Positions 13,701 to 25,700 of a DNA stretch of 64,000 nt are shown here, piece after piece. The position numbers and the translations under genes are program-made. This DNA comes from Harmothoe impar (lineage: Eukaryota > Annelida > Polychaeta > Phyllodocida > Polynoidae), in contig OX381716.1 in NCBI GenBank assembly GCA_947462335.1, forward strand, positions 6,024,861 through 6,088,860, read 5' to 3'. Below the pieces are notes generated by a model. It saw nothing but the letters and a program-made list of their open reading frames with translations. It ran no database searches and was not told the DNA's origin. Each line of letters begins with the position of its first letter. Positions within the stretch are counted from its first letter, which is position 1.

Positions 13701-16700
13701 TGGCCTCTTGGCGCTATCAGCCTCACACCACTGTACCCTGCTGTACATGTGCAGGAGACCTCTGGGTACTTGCTGGTACACATGGGATTATTCCCGAATT
13801 TTCCAAAAATATGGGCATTTTGAAAGGCTAAAAAGAATTAGCTCTGATTTGCTACTGAAACGAGTGGCACTTTCCAGCAGCTGAGAGACTTAGTATAACA
13901 TACTTTAAGTGACAGCTCATTAAACCCTCCCCCCCCCCCCCACTGACACTTTAATACACACACTCAGGTGCTGCCCCCTACATCCCCCCGGGCTAACTAC
14001 TCCCACCCCACCTCCCCATCACCCACAGGCAGGGGTGCAGGCTACCAGCTACTGTAAACGTAGATTTCCGCGTTTATGAACTTTTGCGAATATGCGAATA
14101 ACTACCATTTCATGTGTACATAGTTGAATTCACGAGTTCTCTTTCTCCACCAGATGAATATTCGCACTCTACATATTTCAGTGGATTTTCATTTCCGCGA
14201 AATTTGTGAAAATACGCAGAGCGTGAAAATATCTACGTTTACAGTAACCAGTTAGACACTATAAACACAAACAAACACAAAAACAGAATCATAAGAAGCA
14301 GCATTAAAATGTTGTCATTGTGAAGCCGGTGGGGCGGAGCGACATCCACCACACCATAATGGGATGACACTGATTGAAGAATGCACTCACTGTGATATAT
14401 GACACACAGATACCAGTCCCTGCTGTGATAGGGGCGTGAGGGCAGGACGCTGTGTGTGTGTATGGGTGTATAGCAGCAGCGTGGGAGCCACCCGGGTCAC
14501 CTGGACACACTGACAACTCGGCTATTTATGTGGGGGACCTGACTGCAAGTACAACTCTGTGTCTGTGTAGGGAAAGGGGGAGTGGGATAAACTGACTTGT
14601 GCACCCTGCACTCTACCATTCCAGCACCGGAGGATTTTGTGACATGGTTCTTCCTGCATACATGAGTGATCTGTATATTGTCAAGGATTTATTAATGCAA
14701 GACCGCGATGTGTCAAGTTGTGTAGAGTGTGTAGGATTCCTTGATACAACAACCACACCTCTATGAGCACGTCCCAGGGGTGGATTTACCTGCTGTACTA
14801 GAGTGGATTATAAACACATTGGTGCTGCTTAGACCAGGCCCCACTTCAACACGTCTTGTACAGGGTCTACAAGTGCCGCTTATAGCTGTGTACTAGCTGC
14901 ACCTGGACATGGCCTTATGTAGATGATGTAGGCACACCGTTACTGCAGGTATATGTATATGCACACACACACAGGCTAGATAGACATGCCCCATGTAGGC
15001 TGAGGCAGCACAGACATGTCTCCTGTACCATCTACAGAGCAACACTCAAACCATGTCACCACAGTCACCACAGGTCACCTGAGTCCCAGGGTAGGTTCCT
15101 CCCATGCCCACCAGGTGCTGCTGGGGGGCTGACAGTAGATTAACGCCTGTGTGGTATTGTAGTTGTAGAAGATGTGAGAAAGGTTGCCTGGACATGCCTC
15201 ATGGACACAGACTCTGCAGTATGGACCTGCAGTGTTACCCTCATCACATGCACAGTCTGTTCCCATGACAATCAATGACTATTGTGGATTGAGTGGAAGC
15301 TGATGTTGGATTACCGTACAGAAGAGGATATGTTCTAGCTACAATCTCTAGGTAGAGAATACTGGAATTTATCAGGACAAAAACACGGCAACAAAATGGT
15401 GAAGGTTCAGGTTGTCGTAAAAAGTATCAACACAGTCAACTCGTTTGGCATCTGCCTGGTCGCTAAGTGCATGGACACCATGCCGTCCTGTGACGTCATC
15501 ATGCCGTCCTGTGACGTCATGACGCGGTGTGACACGTCGTCTGACGTCATTACTGACGTGGAGAGTGACTTCCTGGACAGTGTCAGTACGTGTGGAGGGT
15601 GTAGTGACTCCGGCTCTGACTCTGACTCTGGGCATGGCCGTGACGGTAAGCTGCACCGGGGACTAAATTTTACACGGTTTGCTGTATGTCAATGTCTTTA
15701 GGTCTAAAAAGACACATTTGTCATTTACCCATGTGTTGATTATTCAGTGCAATGTTTGTGGACGCGGGTATTGGGAGATTTTCTGGGTACACTCTTACAG
15801 TCGTACAACAGTATTATCATAATAATGAAAATTATAAAGGGGGGGGGGGGCAGACCATGATTTTCATCAAGACTCATTTGGGTTGATTCTGGTAGAAAAT
15901 GTACGTGGCACTGCCTATATTGGCTGCACTGGGGATTGGCAGGAAATCTGGCTTATCACAGGTGGTAGCCTGGTATTAGCAGGTGAGATAGCAACGTGTG
16001 ACAGTTAGGGAGGGGTAAGGTATACCGGAACTGGAGTTAACCATTTTAGAGTCGTGTACTGTTTTAATATGTTGTACCCTTTGTTGCCATGATAACAATT
16101 CATGCATCATGATGACCCTACTAGGATCATTCACTCCCTAAGGCTTAGTATGATGCATGAATGTGGCCCTGGTTGCATCCATGCATCATTGACATCATAC
16201 AGCATTAAAGCACTATGCAGCCTAAAAATGCTTAATAAGGACTTGGGGATCCTTATCTGGTTGCTGTTATCTCCCCCTTGTCTTGGTGGTAATCTGCAGC
16301 ATGTACATATAATGAGACGGATCAGACCTTTATCTGTACATCAACATGTACTACCCCGTACTGTGACTACTTAGTGTCAGCACCTGTGTCTACTGGTGTC
16401 ACATCCCTCTAAACCAACATGGACATACGGGATTGTCATAACCATTGTCAACTCCCCCAGGGCATTTCGTGCTTCAATGTATGTTCTGGCATGATGCATG
16501 GATGTAACTCGGTGGTTCTGACAACCAATGCACCTTGAGTTGTGTTCTGGAAGTTAAAGGTTGTATAGTTTATGAATGTCCATAGAACCCCAGTGCAGGT
16601 GAGGTGTGTGTGAAGGAGTGGTGGTCAGAGAGGAATGCGCTTCCTGGAGTGATCCCTGTACTCTCATCTCCAGGTCCTTCCGAAGGAGGGCTCTGGTAAC

Positions 16701-19700
16701 AATCACTATGACTTTGAACTTGGATTTTGCTGGGTTTTCTCAACAGGAACCAGAACGGATGATGGGAGTTCTCTCATCATATACTCTAGTTCTGGTTCCC
16801 GTCCGCTTGTTCCAAGCTAACAATAGGTATCGCCTAGATCCAGCAAAGATTCAAGTTCAAGGTCATAATGCTGTCTGCAAGTGCCATTCTGTGCCAGAAT
16901 GGCGCGTGGTACAAGTGTACCGTCCCTGTAGCTGTAGGTAGGTACATTACCACATGCAGCTGTGTCCAGAACCTCACCCCATGCCCCCCCCCCACACACA
17001 CACAGACCCAGACACATGCATAAACCATGTGTGTGTCACAAGCCATGCTGGGGCTGCTGCTATATCAGGCTGAGGGCCCCCAAGGGTTGAGAAGCCACAT
17101 GTCAGGTAGCATCAGGGTAGAGTCTGACATATTGGGCAGCCCTCAGCCAGGTCAACAGTTACATATCTATACAGAAGACACTCTGACATCAGCAGTTCTA
17201 CCTGCAAGTAGTTTTTTTTTCAAATTGTATAATCCACACCCTATCTAAGCTTGGGAGAATCCTATGATAAGCGGCACTGGATTTTAGAGGCTTGTACCGT
17301 AAATTCTCACGTAAAAGCCGTGGCTAGTATGCAAGTCAGATTGCCAGTGTCACTTATATAAACAGCCCAAAGACCGCTGCTTAATACATGAGTTTCTTTT
17401 ATAGATTAAACTACAGTATTAAAGTCGCCATAATCAGAACTGTCTTGCAGCTTATATGATTTGTCAAAGTTAGAGGTGCGGCCTATATCCTAGTAAAGCT
17501 AATACACATGACTTTAACATGAGGTTTTACGGTACGCAGTGCTTGAGGGGTTCCGGCATGACTGCAGCCAGACTCGCTCAACCAGTACCCTTTTCCACCA
17601 CAAGGGCTCCAATGAGACTGGTGGGACTGCTATACTTAGATTGTTACTTCCTGTCAGGCTGTGCACAGGAATGGGTGTACAGGATTTGATTGGTTAACTC
17701 CTGAGGAATAGTTAGTGAAACAAGTTTTATATATGAGTTTGCCCAGACTCTACTATTATAGAGTCGGGGCCTGAGACTGGCCTGCAGCTTGATGTGCAGG
17801 GAGTGGCCGCCTGTATACAGAGCCCCCTGGTGGCTGCTGACACAGTTAGGGAGCCCCAGGTGCTGCATGGGCAATTCATGGCTGAATCTGGACCAGGCAG
17901 AGAAAAAAGGATACACACCAGGGCTGAATATACCACCATGTAAAGTGACCTCAATACATACTGCAAAGTCTCCTGTGTAACCCCAACCTAGGTGTTTGAG
18001 GAGATCCTACAGGCCACACAGGGGTCTGACAATTGCTACTTTAGTACTGTAGAATACTTCCAAAAAAAACTGTTTATATAGGTATGTGCCTTCAAATTAA
18101 AGCTGGTATTGATTCATGTACATAGACAAATGCCAACGCCCATTGATACTGTCTCTGTTGTATTTCACGAGTGGGGGCTGGGGCAGTATCCCACGAAGCC
18201 GCAGGCTGAGTGGGATGCGCCCCAGCCCCCACGAGTGAAATACATCAGAGCGGTATCAATGTAGTTGGCATTTGTGTTTATTTTTTATTTTAAGCCATTT
18301 AATGAGGGAAAAAGAGCTTTTTCTTAGGCCATTGAATACAGCCACATTGTATTCAATGGGGGGCATTGAATACGGCCCTTCAGTGCTAAAGCATAGGAAA
18401 TCTTGTATTTCAAAAAAATAAAATATGAAGCTTCTCACTGCAGACTTTACGGTAGTTGTCTTTTCTATGTAAGGAAAATGAAGAACAGCAGGTCTACTGA
18501 AGCACCTTCATAGAATGAAAGGGATTATTGTGTTGGGATAAAAAAGAAAAAGAGCACTTGTAACTTGTATTGTACTACAGTATAAAGAAAGGTCCTAGTG
18601 TGAAGGGCCCCTTAGTAAGGGCCACCTCCCTTTAGCCTCAGCTTAGTCATTTAGCCTTAGGACACCTATTTGTTGGGTTATGTATGGCCGCAGAGGCTGC
18701 AGGCCGCGCGTCGTGTCTATATTGTATGGTGTCATACAGTGCTGCCTCCTCTACACTAGAAAGGTTTTGTCGTTACCAGATTTGAAAAAGATGAAGTTAT
18801 ACATGATTTAAAAAAAATATATATATATAAAGGCTAAACTTAAGCATGGTTAATGTAGTCACATATCAAGGTGCATGCAGGCCACTCTTACAGTGGGGAA
18901 CTCAGGCTAGTGTCTGATACTAAATGGATTTGTTACAACAACCAAAAAGTAACTATTCGGTCCATTGGTGTCAACCAATAGCATACACTGAGTTTCTATC
19001 AGATATAGTTAAAATATTTTGATTTCAGAGATGCCATTTCTCAATTTCTCTTTAATAATTCTCCTAGTAAAATATCTGTATTCAGCATTTGTAAATTGTA
19101 CTGATTGTATAATGGCATCTCTATGGTTAGACATGTAGGCAGTCAGGCAGGATGGGTGCCCCCCGCGCGGGGACGCGAGGCATCCATCCTGCATGGCTGC
19201 CAACACGTATTCATGCTTGTTTTGTAGTTTTGGTTTAGAATGGCTGTTGATTGTGTTTCTGTGTGCTTTATTTTGTTGTGTAGTACATTCACGGCCACAC
19301 CAACAATCACGTAGTTTGCGGGACCCGCGACAACCACAACAAAGTAAGTAGATATGTGTACTGTTGTACCTGCTTTGTGTGTCCGTTATGTCTGTGTGCA
19401 GAGCTCTTTTGAGGTCACCAGGCCCATATCAAGACTTCCAGGCAGCATATTGCTTTAATCACAGCTGTTATGTCGGTGAATGTAGCACCAGCGAGTTATT
19501 TGCCAGTGCTGCGATGGTGAATTAAATCGATAAATGAAGCCTTGACACAACATACCCCAGTGTCAGAAATCTCACAGGCAATCATGTCCTAAACTGTCTG
19601 GTAATGCAGAAACAGTTAAAATGCTCTGAAACAGGTATTTATGAGAAGACTGCCCTGATGTTTCTGCTCCCCTCCCCCTTCTGTTGGTACATTTACTTGT

Positions 19701-22700
19701 TGTACCTCACTGCTGGTGTTAGAGATGGGACTGAAGCCTGCTACATGTATTGTACTGTTGTCACAACAGTTTACCCATTAAGATGTGTGTTATCTATTCC
19801 CTAACAATGTACCCTCAGTCCACTCTGTCCTGTCTGTATACTGTCCTCTTGTCACTATATGGCAGGCTAAAGGTGGTAATCAGTGGAGTCTTTAGCATAA
19901 TCTGATGTCTAAACTAGCAAAGAAAAGGAAAATAATTGGTAAATGTAGAGACCTCCTGAAGTTGTTCTCTTGGTAACATTAGGGGAAGAAAATGATAATT
20001 TTATAAGTCCTTTCTTGAACTGTGTCCTTGGTGATATTACCCTCTTGACATCATTCCCCGATGTTGTTGGTGCGCTTCATGCTATTCACTGTATTCGCTC
20101 TGTTGTTTCGTGACTGGAAATATACAGAATAAGTGCCAAGAAAAAAGGGCTATTTTTTCAACTATTATGTAAAATAATAGTAATTAGACGGTGCCATTGG
20201 TCTTTATAGTGTTGTATCTTTATAGGGAATGGCACCTTCTTTACTAGTCACTGAGGTCTGATCCTGGATCTAGGTGGTTTGGTCACCTAAGTGAGCAAAT
20301 TACACATTGATGCAAAGTCATTTCAAGATTTTCAGAATTACCATTGTGTGCACAACATGTATAGCTATCTGGACATGTCTTCAAATATTCCCATTTTCAT
20401 TCAGTTTTTGGTGCTATTCAGTGTTTTGTGGCAAAAAATGGGGCAAATTCACTGTTATAGCACTGAAATGAATGGTGAACTCTTTTTTGATAAAACACCC
20501 TTTGGATTTGCATTTTATACATACTTTCCAAATGGATATCATCTATTTGTTCAGACAGCATGTAGATGAGATCCACCGGAACCACATCCTTTTAAAATGA
20601 AATTTACATTTTAATTATTTTAATAAGGACCTTGATCCTTAGATCACCATTCCTTTGGGCCTAGTTTGTTTGTTCAAAGTCAGGGTTGTTGAGCCGGAAC
20701 GCCGCGTCGGCAAGTCTGGGAGGCGGCAGTGTACCCTGTCACCCCTCTGCCCCCCCCCCCTTGCACTGACCACTACACGGGGGGAGGGGATGGCAGGGTG
20801 GAGGGGGTGGATCAGTGTGTGTGTGTGTGGGGGGGGGGGGGGGTGTCCAGAAACGGGAATGGTCAGCGAGGTCAGTAAATGAGGTGGGTGCGGGTTACAA
20901 GGGGGGGGGGGGTATGTGGACTAAAGTTACATAATGGTTGAGGGTAGTGTGACCACCTCCCGGGGGGGGGGGGGGTGACATAACTGTTATGCAATGGCAC
21001 CGTCTCCAAGTATACAGAATTGTTACTACAACAATGATATAAAATGAAATGCTATCATATTTATCTACAGAGAATCAGACAAGTTTAATTGAGTTGTTGA
21101 CATTTACTGGGGGTTTATTCAACAAGAAAAAGGGGGTAACTTGGTTAACTTTGCCACCTTTGGTACAGGTTCAATGTACTTCTTCAGGCATAGTTATTTC
21201 AAAGCCATCCTAGGGACAAAAGGCAACTAAACACAATTTCAGAGTAGTGGATTAATGGTTGTTTGGTTGTGTTTCAGTTCCGCGTATGAATGGGCACAGT
21301 AAACAGATCCGGGAGCGTACACACGGCTTTGATGCCACGTCGTCGGTCATGAGTAGTGATATAGAAACAACCAGTTTTTTCGACTCAGAGGATGATGCCA
21401 GTAGTAGGTGAGTGCAAAGCTGATATAAAGACACACCTGAAATACAAATCTTTTTGTTGAATGAGACTTCAAACATAGCATGACAATGCAATTAAACAAA
21501 AAATCTCCAAGACAAGTGTAAAATTTGTATGTAATGTTTTATCCAAAAGATTAATGAAATTACCAGAGAACATGTATTGCAACTGAATTAATTAGATAAA
21601 AAGAAATTAGAATAAGAAAATTAGTCCATCGATTCGCATACATCTTCATATCTTTTTAATTATATTTGCAATTTCTTATTCTATTACAGATTTTCCACTG
21701 CCACAGAAACAACAAATAGGTCTTCTCTAAAATACGGCCGACATAGGCGGAGAAGAAGACGCCATAGGATGCCACCTATTAGCAGAGTATGTAGCTAACA
21801 CTTTTACCACTTCACTGTCTGGTTTGCATTACCTTTATTTTGTCATCTGTAATTGCATACTGTAGGAAATGGAGAGAACAAAGTACAGCTTTTCATCATG
21901 AAATGATTCCGTGAGATCTATTGAACAGGCGCAGAGAATACCACTCATCCATACTTATATGATGGTTTCTACATTGATTAACATGAGAGTCAAAATGGTT
22001 CATAACAAAATGGGAGTTTAGAATATAAAAAGTCCCATAAGTGTGTAATGTGATCCTTATGTCTGGTCAATCAGACTACAACAGCACAGGTACCTTTGAG
22101 TGACGGATTACTTGAAGGCTAAGAGACTGTCGTGTTCTGTCTGTAGGGGGCGTTCGGCTACCGTGGTCCCTGGGTAGGCAGTTCATGCTGGCTTGTCCTT
22201 TATATCATTTACCCGCGCCCCTCTCGTTCTATCAACCCAAGCTGCTTCACAATGCCCGCATTGGTCTATGTTATTCACTGCAAGCCTCCTACGTGGCACT
22301 GCCAGTGTGCGCCATTAACTCTCTACGCATAGCAATGTGGGGTATTACTACTGTGCGTTGCAAGTGTATTTCTTCTACTTGACCACAAACAATTTGTGGA
22401 ATTTCACCGTTAGATTTTCACACTAACCCATGATGCTAGAGTCTGAATGATGCTAAAAGTGCAAACATGAGTGTAAACTGTACCTGCACTGTAATGGAAA
22501 AGTACAAAACTGCAAACATCAGTGGCAACATTGCCATATTTTTGAGGAGTTTCTGGGTCAGTTGTATAACAAAGACACTTTAGATTCAATCAAGTACAAG
22601 TGGCTTTTTTGGGCTGGTGTAAAGTGCAAGGGTTAATATCGCACACGTTTGATAAAGCGCACCTTTCATTGTGCTAGTGCAGTTTTTGCATCTACCCTCA

Positions 22701-25700
22701 CCTTTTGTAAAGTAGTTGGTCTAGGTTCCCTCTAGGTAGTTAAATCTGATTTAATTACACTAAGTCAGAGCAGTGTCTATGGTATGCTAACAGGTAATTT
22801 CTTGAGGCAGCTGTGTGACATATATTTACAATTTCTTCCATTTCCTGCATAGTTTCAGCCTCATGAAAAAGTATAACGATTTTCATGAAATTCAAAAAGA
22901 ATAATTTCTTACAGTGAACATGAGATAACATGTTTAAAGCTGAATCGGGAAAGGAAAACTTTTCACCAACATATAAGTGTGAAAAGCAGTATGTTCTGTG
23001 TCATTTAGTCCGTGTTCGCGTGGGGAGATGTGACATGTGGCCGTTTGACTTGAGTTGCCATGCTACTCTACGTTGCTACTTTACGTTGTGACATCATTCA
23101 AGAACCTTGTTTCACTCCTGCTCATGTTCTATGGTATCTTATAAAGGAGACACTTTCAACTGCCTGCTTTAAATAATACCTAAACTAATGAACAGTGTAA
23201 CTTATACAACAGCAGCTCTACATAAATTACCACTTGGTTTGCTGATTGCACTGCCAGGTGGAAAAGTATAAAGTAAGAAGAAGGAAGTAAAAACGGTAAA
23301 AGAAGAATTTTTTTTTTTTTTTTTTAAACACGAAAAAATTGTACATTGAAGACAGTATTCAAAGACAACAATATATTGATCTATATCCTTGCTATGCAGC
23401 ATTTGATGTGTGTTCACTATACAGTTGCTTAGTGGAGAACTTACCGGTGTGAATAATTATATGCCCTTATTGTTCCGTAGATCCTTATTGTGTCTGTTGT
23501 GTGTTTCAGGCCTCTTCGTTCAGTAGCATTACCGATTCCACGATGTCACTAAACATCATCACCGTAACACTCAATATGGGTAAGTGTCTGTTGTTCGCAT
23601 CTTATTAATTATGTTTAAAGAGAAAAATTATATTTACTGTAGAAAATGATATTAGGATCATGTACTGAGAGAACTAAAGAAACATACATTTCAACAAACT
23701 ATTCTTGATCTCTCCATAAAGAAAAATTCCTTGCACAGATGTTTAGTTATGCAATTTCTGTAATTAATAATACCTGTACAAATTTCTCAACAGTAAAAAT
23801 GTCTCAACATGTCAGTACACTGGCTGAACCTCCCAACAAATATAAAGATGCATCTTCCATGGTGAAATTTTCCAAAAATCCTGATACATAGTCATGCACA
23901 TGCTGGGATTTACAGTTAATAAAAGACTAATTATTGTACTGCATGCTGAATATATGGTTGTTCTCTTTCTGCTTTCAGACACAGTCAACTTTTTAGGTAT
24001 TAGTATAGTGGGCCAGAGTAACAAAGGCGGTGATGGAGGTATTTATGTCGGCAGTATAATGAAAGGGTGAGTCACAATTAGCCAATGGAAATAGAAATCC
24101 TGGTAATATAGTGACAAATGTATACAATATGAAAGGAAAATTAATGAATTTCTAATTGCCTCATAAGTAAACCTGACCACTCGGAGAGTGAAGAGAAATG
24201 TTAAGTTTCCATACTTCTTAACTTGCTGTGTAGTGAGTAAATGACATGAGTGTACCTTGTTTTGTTGTTTTAACCAAAATGAGTGTCCTTCTTGTTTACC
24301 CCTGGTACTATTGGTCTTCATGATGTCTTAATTAATGGTGTTACAGTGGTGCTGTAGCGCAGGATGGTCGCGTAGAACCAGGCGACATGATTCTAGAAGT
24401 TAACGGAATCAGCTTCGAGAATATGAGTAACGACGACGCCGTGAGGACGTTACGGGAAGCCGTGCAAAAACCAGGGTAAAGAAAATACTGAAATACTTTC
24501 TCCCAAAAGAACAAATACACTATATACTGTGTTCAGCAGAATTACCACATATGATGACAAGGCATTGGGTGACCATTTTACAGAAGTCAAATTGGCAACA
24601 GAAGCAAAATTGGCACTGTCCAGCTCTTTTGATAATTTTCCCTTTAATATGTCTGTAATATCATAAATACATTTTAAGGAATCAATCATTTTAGACGCCT
24701 TATTCATCTATATTCAAATATTGTAATAATGCTGTGAATAAAGATGAACATTTATTCCAAGTGACATGTACTAATGATAATGCCCTTACAGCCCCATCAC
24801 ATTAGTGGTGGCAAAATGCTGGGATCCCAACCCTAAGGGTTACTTCACCATCCCACGGCAGGAGCCGGTGCGACCCATCGACCCGTCAGCATGGGTGGCA
24901 CACACTAATGCCGTGCGGGGGGACTTCTTCAGCCGAGGCCCGGGGGCCATGAGCCCGTCACTGAGCACCGTCACGTCCACGACCTCGTCGTTATCCAGTT
25001 CTATGCCTGACTCCGAACGTAAGTTGTCCATACTGTCTTATGTACCTTTACTTTATGTTACATTTTGTTACATGGTAGCCATGTTACCTACTCCTGGTCA
25101 GTTAAAGTAAGGTAATGAAATGGTAAAGTTTGTACAGTTGCAAACTATTCAACTTAAAACTATGGTAAAACTGACCGACTGTCAAAAATCTTCTATTCTA
25201 GCCAGTAAAAACATATCCAGAATGGCCAAAGACTTTCTCACAGACCCTTTAATTGGGTTAGTTCTTGAGCCAGGATCTAAGGAATCATGGCTGTCTCTTT
25301 CATTTCTTTGCACTATAGTTCAATGCCAAAGCCTTCTCGGTTCTATTTTGGAAGATGTTCTGGAAACTCACAATTGACAATTTGAAATCACTCCACTACA
25401 TCGAATTGTTCCTTTAGCCCATATCCCTACCCTAAGCTTTGAGATATTTGATTTTCATGTTGATTAAATTCAATGATTTGAAAGTTGAATTATTTGCATG
25501 CAAATTATCTTAGCTCACAGAATGACAACATGATTAGTAGCCACACCAATGAGTTCTTCTTCTAAATCACCACAATCACTTACTGTTAGAAATTAAATGT
25601 TATGATTTCCTTGAGCAAAATAATGAGAATATAGATAATTGGTTTAATATCTTATGATAACTTATTAAAAGAGAGAAAATTATTGAAGAGAAGAACTAGA

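Larger units (their letters stand above)
7428..16560. repeat. Block A of a large direct duplication
   Basis: It matches 56095-64000 base for base over most of its length, in the same orientation and order, with scattered substitutions and large indels. Differences: 8501-8950 and 9933-11755 are present only here; the 33-bp minisatellite has one copy here and 18 in block B; 56503-57244 is absent here. Poly-G/poly-C tracts also differ in length. Confidence 0.9.
17535..19283. other. Intronic DNA before exon 19284
   Basis: It contains the CTCF-like motif at 17816, two hairpins (18124-18281, 19138-19202) and otherwise AT-rich sequence without recognisable genes. Confidence 0.55.

Noticed and set aside
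20684..20730. Extra basic exon between 19284 and 21278
   Set aside because: The acceptor at 20683 gives a frame that does not match the attractive Arg-rich reading, and no good donor follows.
22185..22382. 65-aa frame after the 27-nt microexon
   Set aside because: It is not in phase with DVL, has no splice support and no family likeness.
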